Shown here in pieces: positions 57,545 to 64,000 of a DNA stretch of 64,000 bases. The stretch lies in assembly GCF_902460845.1 (NCBI RefSeq), contig NZ_CABPVS010000001.1, positions 62,001 to 126,000 on the forward strand. The letters are read 5' to 3'. A program made the translations under genes and the position numbers. Positions within the stretch are counted from its first letter, which is position 1. Each line of letters starts with the position of its first letter. This stretch comes from Campylobacter concisus (GTDB lineage Bacteria > Campylobacterota > Campylobacteria > Campylobacterales > Campylobacteraceae). The notes beneath the pieces are model-generated. The model worked only from the letters and a program-made list of their open reading frames with translations, made no database searches and was not told where the DNA came from.

Positions 57545-58462
57545 TTAATCTATTAGAAGCGATTTTATATCTACTTTTTGCTCGATCATCTTGCTCTCAA
57601 GCATAAATTCTTGCGTAGCCTCAAGTGCTTTTATATCTTCAGGCGTGATCTTTGGACTAAAGTCATACTGCGGATACATACTCTTTACCGCCTCTATGCT
57701 AAGCCCGGTCTCTTCAGCTGTAAATTTTAATGCCTCTTCCTCATTTGCTTTCATAAAAGCTAAAATTTCATCTTGAGCCTTTTTAAATTTTTCAACTAGA
57801 TCTTTATGCTTTTTGTAAAATTCTCCGCTTGTAGCAGTGACGATGACTGGAGTGATGACACCCTTGCCTGTTGTTACGACACTAAGTCCTGATTTTTTAG
57901 CATTATAAGCAGCTGGTCCAGCAAGAAGTGCTGCATCGACACTGCCATTTTCAAGTGCAGCTTGTGCAGATGGGATGCCCATAGAAACGAACTCTACGTC
58001 ATTTATACCAAGTCCGCTAAGAGCAAGATACCTAACCAAAAGCTCATTTAATATCGTACCTTTTGGCCCTGCTATTTTTTTACCTTTTAAGTCTTTAGCG
58101 GTTTTTATGCCTTTATCTTTAGCAAATATCGCAAAAGCTTCAGGTGCTCTTGAATAGGCACTTATGATCTTTATGTCAGCTTTGTTCGCTGCGGCAAGTA
58201 TGACTGAGGTTCCGCCAACACAGTTTAGAAACTGGAGCGAATTTGAAGCTAGAGCTTGAGTCTGCTTTGCACCTGATGTTATCTCAGAGTACTCGACTGG
58301 CACGCCAAAAGATTTAGCATAAAAGCCTTTAAATTTATCAACGATTGAGGGGACGTTTAGCGGCGATTTGACATAGGTCATACCGATCTTATCTAGCTCA
58401 CTTGCGTTTGCTACTAGACAAAGCAAAGAGGCTGCACACAAAATCTTAAAAAACTTTCTCAT
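57545..58462 (-). CDS. ABC-transporter substrate-binding protein (SsuA/NitT/TauA family)
   Basis: 305 residues. Signal peptide (1-20), then an NMT1/SsuA-like periplasmic-binding fold with AYSRAPEAFAIFAKDKGIK, DLKGKKIAGPKGTILNELL and LENGSVDAALLAGPAAY. Relatives carry sulfonates, taurine, nitrate/cyanate, thiamine precursors or aromatic acids. Which one applies here is not clear. Last gene of the operon, 77 nt after the ATPase gene. Confidence 0.9.
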   Translation of the reverse strand: MRKFFKILCAASLLCLVANASELDKIGMTYVKSPLNVPSIVDKFKGFYAKSFGVPVEYSEITSGAKQTQALASNSLQFLNCVGGTSVILAAANKADIKIISAYSRAPEAFAIFAKDKGIKTAKDLKGKKIAGPKGTILNELLVRYLALSGLGINDVEFVSMGIPSAQAALENGSVDAALLAGPAAYNAKKSGLSVVTTGKGVITPVIVTATSGEFYKKHKDLVEKFKKAQDEILAFMKANEEEALKFTAEETGLSIEAVKSMYPQYDFSPKITPEDIKALEATQEFMLESKMIEQKVDIKSLLID

Positions 58463-58539
58463 ATTTGCTCCTTTAAAAATTTTTCCAAATTATATAACTT
58501 TTTGCTTCGTTTTGGTTTTAATTATCATTTTATAAAATG

Positions 58540-59232
58540 CTAAATTTCACTTAAAATTTTACGCTTTAAATTTATTAGTTCATCGCAAAGCAAATCTCTT
58601 GGCTTAGCTAGATTTGACAGATCATAATTTGATTTTGTCCCACCTTTTTCAAGCAAAATGATCTCATCTGCTAAATATAGAGCTTCATCGACATTATGAG
58701 TGACAAAAATGATGGTTTTACCGGCTTGGAGCTTTAAAATTTCAGCCTGCATGCTGGCTCTCGTAAAAGCATCAAGTGCCGCAAATGGCTCATCCATAAG
58801 GATCAAATTTGCTTCATATGCAAGCACTCTAGCAAGAGAAACGCGCGAACTCATGCCGCCAGATAGCTGCGAAACAGCGGCAAATTTAAAGTCGCTAAGC
58901 CCTATCATCGATATGAGCCTATCTATCTTTACCTCGTCTATCTCATGCTTTTTAAGCGCAAATACGATATTTTCATAGACATTTAAAAAAGGCATGAGCC
59001 TAGGCTCTTGAAAGACAAAGCCAATCTTTGCTTGCTCTTTAAATTTTATCTCGCCTAGACTTACACCCTCAAGTCCAGCAATAAGCCTTAAAAGCGTAGT
59101 TTTACCGCATCCACTTCTGCCAAGTATAACAGTGATCTTATCTTTTTTTATACTTAAATTTAGCTCTTTTAAAACGTCGATACGCTTGTCATGGATAAAA
59201 AAATGCTTTGATAAATTTAAAATTTCTATCAT
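58540..59232 (-). CDS. ABC-transporter ATPase (NitT/TauT type)
   Basis: 230 residues. Walker A GRSGCGKTTLLR (about 36-47), Q-loop FVFQEPRLMP, signature LSGGMSSRVSLARVLA, Walker B LILMDEPFAALD and switch FVTHNVDEAL. Energises import with the permease; starts within 4 nt of the permease stop. Confidence 0.93.
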   Translation of the reverse strand: MIEILNLSKHFFIHDKRIDVLKELNLSIKKDKITVILGRSGCGKTTLLRLIAGLEGVSLGEIKFKEQAKIGFVFQEPRLMPFLNVYENIVFALKKHEIDEVKIDRLISMIGLSDFKFAAVSQLSGGMSSRVSLARVLAYEANLILMDEPFAALDAFTRASMQAEILKLQAGKTIIFVTHNVDEALYLADEIILLEKGGTKSNYDLSNLAKPRDLLCDELINLKRKILSEI

Positions 59233-59978
59233 TTTTCACCTCGCAAAAGGCTAAATTTAGCTATCAAAAACAAAAACAGCCTATCTATGAGCACGCCGCA
59301 AATGCCGATCGTAAAAATGCCCACAAATATCCTATCTGCGCGTGAAAGCTCCTCAGCGTCAAGTATGAGATAGCCTAGCCCGCTAGAAGCTGCGATCATC
59401 TCCGCTCCCACAATCGCTCGCATCGCGTAGCCAAAACCTATGCGCATACCTACAAAAATATCTTTTATGGCATTTTTTAGGATGATTTTGTAAAAAATTT
59501 CAAATTTACTAAAACAAAAAATTTTACCAACCTCAATAAGCTTCACATCGCAGCTAGTTAGCCCTTTTGAAATACTTAAAAACATTGGGAAAAACGATGC
59601 TAGTATGATAATAATAATTTTTGGTGTTTCGTTTATACCAAACCAAAGTACCAAAATAGCAATAAGGCTAAGTGGCGGAACATTTCTAAAAAATTCTAAA
59701 ATCCACTCATAATAAATGCTAGCTTTTGGAAATAGCGCCGCCACTCCGCCAAAAGCAAATGCCAAAACAAAAGCCAAAATATAACCAATAAATATGCGCT
59801 TAAAGCTAATCATCACATGCGTTATTAACTCGCCACTTAAGCTCATATCAAACATTGTTTTAAGTGTCGTAATAGGACTTGGTAAGATATAAGGTGTGAA
59901 AATTTCTAGCTCGCAAACGACCTGCCAAAGGGCAAAGATCGCTAGGATCAAAACGCTCTTTTTAAAAATTTCTATCAC
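59229..59978 (-). CDS. ABC-transporter permease (NitT/TauT type)
   Basis: 249 residues and six TM helices. The coupling EAA loop is present as GAEMIAASSGLGYLILDAEELSRAD; upstream ILAFVLAFAFGGVAALFPK and EWILEFFRNVPPLSL are typical of SsuC/TauC-like permeases. Overlaps the H-cluster-like gene upstream by 4 nt and the ATPase gene by 4 nt. Confidence 0.93.
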   Translation of the reverse strand: MIEIFKKSVLILAIFALWQVVCELEIFTPYILPSPITTLKTMFDMSLSGELITHVMISFKRIFIGYILAFVLAFAFGGVAALFPKASIYYEWILEFFRNVPPLSLIAILVLWFGINETPKIIIIILASFFPMFLSISKGLTSCDVKLIEVGKIFCFSKFEIFYKIILKNAIKDIFVGMRIGFGYAMRAIVGAEMIAASSGLGYLILDAEELSRADRIFVGIFTIGICGVLIDRLFLFLIAKFSLLRGEK

Positions 59979-60583
59979 AGCCCATCTCCATTGTGACAGC
60001 CATTTTCGCAGTATAAAAGCTCGATGATCTGATAGTTTTTAAGCTCGCTAAATTTATATGAAAATGCGTTTTGTATCTTTTTTTTACTGCATAAGCTTAG
60101 TGTTTTTATGCCTAAATTTTCAAAAAATCCAGGAGGAATCGGACTTGATTCTATTTTGTTTATTTGTAAATTTATATCGTTTAGCTCTTTAAATTTTTTC
60201 CATGTTAAAAATGTAGTTCGCTCTAATTTTAAAGAATTTCCAAGCTCAGCCAAGTCATCGCAAGGCGTTGTTATATAAAGCCACTCATCTTCTTTTAGCT
60301 TTGAGCTAAGCTCGATGGCGCTTTCAATTAAAATGGGATTTAAGCTTGAAATATTATTTGAAAATTCTTTGAAATTTGATCTTATAAAATTTACAGCTCT
60401 TGGACATCGACTATCTAAAACCATGCCTTTAGAGCATAAATTTTTATATGAATTTTTGACATCACGAACATGATCTTTTTCGCACTCTACTATGTTAAAG
60501 CCCTTATTTTGCAAAAGCTCTTTTAGCGTAGAGAAGTCATACATATTTTTTACAACGGGATTTAGCCAAAGTAGCTTTCTCAC
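59975..60583 (-). CDS. Small protein with the four-cysteine pattern of the [FeFe]-hydrogenase H-cluster domain
   Basis: 202 residues, no signal peptide. The order and spacing of motifs follow the C-terminal domain of iron-only hydrogenases: DSRCPRAVNFI (C60), YITTPCDDL (C108), TWKKFKEL, SSPIPPGFFENLGI, and IIELLYCENGCHNGDGL (C192-x3-C196). These match the four H-cluster cysteines. The catalytic proton-relay Cys before C60 is an Arg here, the Lys after the second Cys is absent, and there is no ferredoxin-type N-terminal domain. It is the first gene of an ABC-importer operon (overlap 4 nt with the permease). A relative of Narf/Nar1-type cluster carriers is an alternative. Confidence 0.6.
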   Translation of the reverse strand: MRKLLWLNPVVKNMYDFSTLKELLQNKGFNIVECEKDHVRDVKNSYKNLCSKGMVLDSRCPRAVNFIRSNFKEFSNNISSLNPILIESAIELSSKLKEDEWLYITTPCDDLAELGNSLKLERTTFLTWKKFKELNDINLQINKIESSPIPPGFFENLGIKTLSLCSKKKIQNAFSYKFSELKNYQIIELLYCENGCHNGDGL

Positions 60584-60706
60584 GAGTTCTCCGTAATTTT
60601 AATAATAGAAATCAAGATTCTATCATTTAAAAATTTAAACCAAGTAAAAAGAGCCTCTTATGACTAAAATCATAAAAGATAGGCGGTACAAAAAGCTAAA
60701 CTTAGC

Positions 60707-61708
60707 CTACACTTTTATATCTAGTTTATGTTTTTGCTCCACTTTTTCCATTAGTTTTAGTATATCAACTCCGTTTTTCTCAAGCTGCATTAGCTCCTTA
60801 AGATAGGCAAATTTCTCATCTTTATTGATGTCGTAAGTAGCCAGTTTCTCACTTCGTCCGATCACTGAAGCATAGACTTTGTTGCCATCGAGTTTGTCCG
60901 TATTTTGCACATTATAAAGCGAGAGCACGCCCTCTACCACCTCTTTAAAATCCGCCCCACTCTTCATGCCAGCTTTCATGAGCGTAAGAAATCTCTGTCT
61001 GCTCTCTTCATCAGTAAAATTTATACTTTGTAGCGTCTGGTACTCGATTGGCGGCTTATTAGTGCTAGTTAGCATAGAGATGGCCTTTTTGCCTATCGTA
61101 ATGCTTTCTACGCCGACTCTTTCGCCAAGATACTGCCTAAGTGCATAATCAATCCACTTATCTTTAAACTCATCTATGCTTAGGTCCTTATCAAGTATCT
61201 CAAACCCTTCCACGTGGCTCTTGTGACCAAGCCCAAGAAGTGTGTTATCAAGCTTTGATGTATACTCTTTTGCAAAGAGATCGACATCTGTTGGATAATA
61301 TCCTATGATCTCTTCGTGAGCTCTGCCAAAGCCAAGTGCTTTGGTCTGGTTGATAAAATTTTTGAGATCATTTATCTCATCTTGGCTGACTTGTTTGTCA
61401 TATCCCATGAGCTTGCCCCAGATGCTTATCTTGCCATTAGCAGCTATGCCTGATAGCGAGAAATTGCTAGCAAATGTTAGATTCTCACTATTTTTTTGAA
61501 ATTTTGTCGTATTTGTTTCATTTAAATTTATTGGCTCACCTCTAGTATCGGTATGACTTTTTTGCTCATCAACCAAACCGCTAGATAAATTATTTAAAGA
61601 ATTTTTGTCTATATTGGATTTAGTATTTTTAGTATCAAGCTCTTGCGCTCTACTACTTTGCGAGCCAATATAAAAATTTGTCCCAACTCCATTTACACTA
61701 CCTATCAT
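60707..61708 (-). CDS. Hypothetical protein behind a sigma28-type promoter, possible flagellar-secreted protein
   Basis: 333 residues; not recognised. The first 85 residues are polar, rich in S, N, T and Q, without a signal peptide (MIGSVNGVGTNFYIGSQSS), a composition typical of type III secretion substrates. From residue 90 on there is a folded helical domain (ISIWGKLMGYDKQVSQDEINDLKNF, YYPTDVDLFAKEYTSKLDNTLL, IDYALRQYLGERVGVESI). AAAGGA six bases before the ATG. An orphan gene with its own promoter, which matches the FliA consensus. A role in flagella-linked secretion is inference only. Confidence 0.6.
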   Translation of the reverse strand: MIGSVNGVGTNFYIGSQSSRAQELDTKNTKSNIDKNSLNNLSSGLVDEQKSHTDTRGEPINLNETNTTKFQKNSENLTFASNFSLSGIAANGKISIWGKLMGYDKQVSQDEINDLKNFINQTKALGFGRAHEEIIGYYPTDVDLFAKEYTSKLDNTLLGLGHKSHVEGFEILDKDLSIDEFKDKWIDYALRQYLGERVGVESITIGKKAISMLTSTNKPPIEYQTLQSINFTDEESRQRFLTLMKAGMKSGADFKEVVEGVLSLYNVQNTDKLDGNKVYASVIGRSEKLATYDINKDEKFAYLKELMQLEKNGVDILKLMEKVEQKHKLDIKV

Positions 61709-61746
61709 CTCAAATCCTTTGAAATTTATTAGATGCCTGAAACAAA

Positions 61747-61773
61747 TATCGTCTTAATAAAATAAAATTTTAG
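61747..61773 (-). promoter_or_regulatory. Sigma28 (FliA)-type promoter
   Basis: On the minus strand, TAAA (61770-61773), 17-base spacer, CGATAT (61747-61752). This is the spacing of the FliA consensus (TAAAGTTT-N11-GCCGATAA). It lies about 40 bp upstream of the ATG at 61708. Confidence 0.5.
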
Positions 61774-61967
61774 CATAGAGTTCAAAGGTAAAAATTTAAA
61801 ATATATGATTTTAGATTAAAGGATTTACAACTTTTAACTATTAAATTTATGATTTTTTGGTTAATAAAATTTGATAAATAATTAAAGAAATTTATACTTT
61901 AGAAAGCTTTTGAAAGAAGGATTTTATTTTAAAGGTAAGAGAATTTTATATTCAAGAAATTAAAAAA

Positions 61968-61985
61968 AGAGAGCCGAAGCTCTCT
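61968..61985 (-). terminator. Terminator of the ribosomal operon
   Basis: AGAGAGC, CGAA tetraloop on the plus strand (TTCG on the minus), GCTCTCT, followed on the minus strand by seven T's. Six bases after the rplQ stop. A strong intrinsic terminator. Confidence 0.9.
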
Positions 61986-61990
61986 AATAA

Positions 61991-62347
61991 TTATTCAGCT
62001 ACTAGCTCTATATAAGCCATCTCTGCTGCGTCGCCTCTGCGAACACGAGTTTTGATGATTCTTGTATAGCCGCCATTGCGCTCTTTAAATTTTGGAGCTA
62101 CTTCAGTAACTAATTTATTTGTTGTTTCTTTATCTTGTAAAGAAGCAAATACTGCTCTGTGAGCGTTAGAGTCACCTTTTCTGGCTCTTGTAATTAGCTT
62201 CTCAACATAGCTTCTAAGCTCTTTTGCTTTTGGTAAAGTCGTCTCTATCTTTTCGCTTTTGATGATAGCTATCGCCAAATTTTTAAGCAATGCAGATCTA
62301 TGAGATGACGTTCTACCAAGTTTGCGATATCCGTGTTTATGTCTCAT
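61991..62347 (-). CDS. rplQ: 50S ribosomal protein L17
   Basis: 118 residues. [24 protein letters not shown] and the [13 protein letters not shown] region are the L17 signature. Last gene of the rpsD-rpoA-rplQ run. Confidence 0.98.
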   Translation of the reverse strand: MRHKHGYRKLGRTSSHRSALLKNLAIAIIKSEKIETTLPKAKELRSYVEKLITRARKGDSNAHRAVFASLQDKETTNKLVTEVAPKFKERNGGYTRIIKTRVRRGDAAEMAYIELVAE

Positions 62348-62358
62348 CTATTGTCCTT

Positions 62359-63375
62359 TTATTCTTTTACACTCATTTGTGCTTTAAGCTCGGTTATTTT
62401 CTTTCTTAGTTGCTCTTTGCCATCTTTTAACACATCGGCACCAACTGGATAGCCTATCTCTTCCATAACCGCTTTAATCTCTTCAAGAGATTTTTTACCT
62501 AAATTTTTAAGCTCTTTAAGCTCATTTTCGTCCATTAATGCAAGCTCGCCGATAAATCTAATATCAGCTTTGTCAAGGCAGTTGAAACTTCTAGCACTTA
62601 AATTTAGATCTTCTACGCTAGAAAGTAGCTTTGAAAACTCGCCACCTGCACTTGAGCTAGCAACTGGAGTACTAACATCAATATCTAAAATTCCTTTAAA
62701 TACTGACATTTGTTGATACATAGCTTCTAAACAATTTTTAAAAGCCTCTATCGGACTAACTTGACCATCAGTTGTTATAGTAAATACGATCTTTTCATAG
62801 TCTGGATCATCCTCAACCAAGACATTTTGTATATCATAAACTGCTTTTTTAACAGGTGTAAAAAAAGCATCAAGTGCGATATAGTCGTCTTCAATCTCTT
62901 CTCTGATCTCTTCACTAGGAACATATCCGATACCTTTTTGAATGATAACTGAAAAATTTAACTCAGCATCTTCGTTTATTGTAGCAAGGTATGCATCTGG
63001 GTTAACGATCTCAACTAGATCATTATTTAGATCAGCCCCAGTTATCTCTTTTGGTCCTTTAAAGCTATACTCTATAACTTCGCGCTCACTGGTACTTTTT
63101 AATTTAAATCTGATCTTTTTCAAATTTATAATAAAAAAAGCTACGTCTTCTAGCATACCACGCATACTATCAAATTCATGGCTAACGCCTTTTATCTTTA
63201 CACCAATAGGAGCAAAACCTACTGTGCTTGTGTAAAGAAGACGACGCAATGGGTGAGCCAAGGTAACAGCATAACCCGCCTCAAAAGGATATGCTGTAAT
63301 GTTAGCAACATTTTCACTAACACTTTTAACTTCAATTTCAGTTGGCATATAAGCTGATGTAGTAATCTTTCTCAT
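62359..63375 (-). CDS. rpoA: RNA polymerase alpha subunit
   Basis: 338 residues. N-terminal dimerisation/assembly domain (about 1-235) with [17 protein letters not shown]-terminal alphaCTD (about 255-335) with [26 protein letters not shown], which binds UP elements and activators. 14 nt after rpsD and 11 nt before rplQ. Confidence 0.98.
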   Translation of the reverse strand: MRKITTSAYMPTEIEVKSVSENVANITAYPFEAGYAVTLAHPLRRLLYTSTVGFAPIGVKIKGVSHEFDSMRGMLEDVAFFIINLKKIRFKLKSTSEREVIEYSFKGPKEITGADLNNDLVEIVNPDAYLATINEDAELNFSVIIQKGIGYVPSEEIREEIEDDYIALDAFFTPVKKAVYDIQNVLVEDDPDYEKIVFTITTDGQVSPIEAFKNCLEAMYQQMSVFKGILDIDVSTPVASSSAGGEFSKLLSSVEDLNLSARSFNCLDKADIRFIGELALMDENELKELKNLGKKSLEEIKAVMEEIGYPVGADVLKDGKEQLRKKITELKAQMSVKE

Positions 63376-63389
63376 CTTTATACCCTCTA

Positions 63390-64000
63390 TTATTTTGAAT
63401 AAAGCTCTACTATAAATCTTTCCTCAATAGGAATGATAACCTCTTCTCTTTCTGGATTTCTAGTGAAAATTCCAAATTTTTTCTCTTTTTCAACATCTAC
63501 CCAAGCAACAATACCAGTTTGTGCTGTAAGATCTATTGCACGAACAATTTGTGGATTGTTTTTAGATTTTTCAACAATCTCTACTTTTGCACCTGGCTCA
63601 ACTCTATAAGATGGTATATCTACTCTTTTGCCATTTACTAAAATATGTCCATGAGTTACTAGCTGACGAGCAAAACGACGAGTTGTTGCAAAGCCCATTC
63701 TATAAACAACATTATCTAATCTTTGCTCTAATAGTTGAACCAAAAGAGCACCGGTATTACCTTCGCGGCGTGCTGCTTCTTGAAATAATCTTCTAAATTG
63801 TTTCTCAGAAACACCATACATAAATTTAGCTTTTTGCTTCTCGCGAAGTTGTAAGCCATATTCGCTTATTTTTGCTCTTCTTTGTCCATGTTGTCCTGGT
63901 GCATAAGGTCTTTTTTCAAAAGCACTTTTACCAGCAAGTCTTCTTTCGCCTTTTAACGCAAGAGACACACCAAGACGTCTTTCTAATTTTTCAACAGGTC
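63390..64000 (-). CDS. rpsD: 30S ribosomal protein S4, 5' end cut by window edge
   Basis: 203 codons visible; about six N-terminal residues lie beyond the window. S4 signature: [29 protein letters not shown], and the RNA-binding S4 domain [38 protein letters not shown] (in pieces at about residues 95-135). Primary 16S-binding protein and translational regulator. The methionine at 63968 is internal, not the start. Confidence 0.97.
   Translation of the reverse strand, partial: PVEKLERRLGVSLALKGERRLAGKSAFEKRPYAPGQHGQRRAKISEYGLQLREKQKAKFMYGVSEKQFRRLFQEAARREGNTGALLVQLLEQRLDNVVYRMGFATTRRFARQLVTHGHILVNGKRVDIPSYRVEPGAKVEIVEKSKNNPQIVRAIDLTAQTGIVAWVDVEKEKKFGIFTRNPEREEVIIPIEERFIVELYSK

Overview
The window looks like chromosomal DNA of a Campylobacter, most likely a non-thermophilic species of the C. 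concisus group. The evidence is an AT-rich genome with short intergenic gaps, the gene order glmU-coaBC-hypothetical-uppS-prepilin peptidase-lptF/G-truA, a CmeDEF-type efflux operon, the block nifU-hypothetical-murE-panD-ybaB-PDZ-ispA-tkt, and a clade II (Sec-exported, c-heme-fused) nitrous oxide reductase operon. The species call is inference; genus-level placement is firmer.

Layout. 1-9084 (minus) is one tightly packed run: motA-motB-fliP-cmeD-cmeE-cmeF-second outer-membrane factor-EamA transporter (cut by the window edge). 9221-15593 (plus) is a housekeeping/envelope run: glmU, coaBC, hypothetical, uppS, prepilin peptidase, LptF/G permease, truA. 15594-16444 holds a gene remnant and a ComEA-like DNA-binding protein. 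16662-21912 (minus) is a complete rRNA operon 16S-tRNA-Ile-tRNA-Ala-23S-5S with boxA elements and long processing stems. 22358-33425 is mixed: ridA, two-subunit class I fumarase, a CNNM/CorC protein, an SNF-type Na+ symporter, a DUF411 copper-type protein, an SbmA/BacA-like protein, an M48 lipoprotein protease, a GNAT pseudogene, tRNA-Ser, a CPA1 antiporter. 33489-36651 is an iron-uptake pair (TonB-dependent siderophore receptor plus PepSY protein) behind a Fur-like site. 37087-47216 contains a Sel1-repeat protein and the nos operon. 47620-49583 is moaC, a DUF493 protein and a helical protein. 49692-57335 is uppP, tkt, ispA, PDZ protein, ybaB, panD, murE, hypothetical, nifU-like. 57545-60583 is an ABC importer operon headed by a small protein with the four-cysteine pattern of the [FeFe]-hydrogenase H-cluster domain. 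60707-61708 is an orphan gene with a sigma28-type promoter. 61991-64000 is rplQ-rpoA-rpsD of the ribosomal operon (rpsD cut by the window edge).

How it fits together. The nos genes form an anaerobic N2O respiration module: NosZ is the reductase, NosG/NosH/NosC1/NosC2 are candidate electron carriers, NosD/F/Y serve copper-site maturation, and a NapL-like periplasmic protein leads the operon; no nosL is present at its end. The most unusual item is the H-cluster-like protein tied to an ABC importer. Several genes carry non-standard starts or homopolymer frameshifts (Sel1 protein with an ATT start, PepSY gene with T9, GNAT remnant with two A7 tracts), which could be real decay, phase variation or sequence error.
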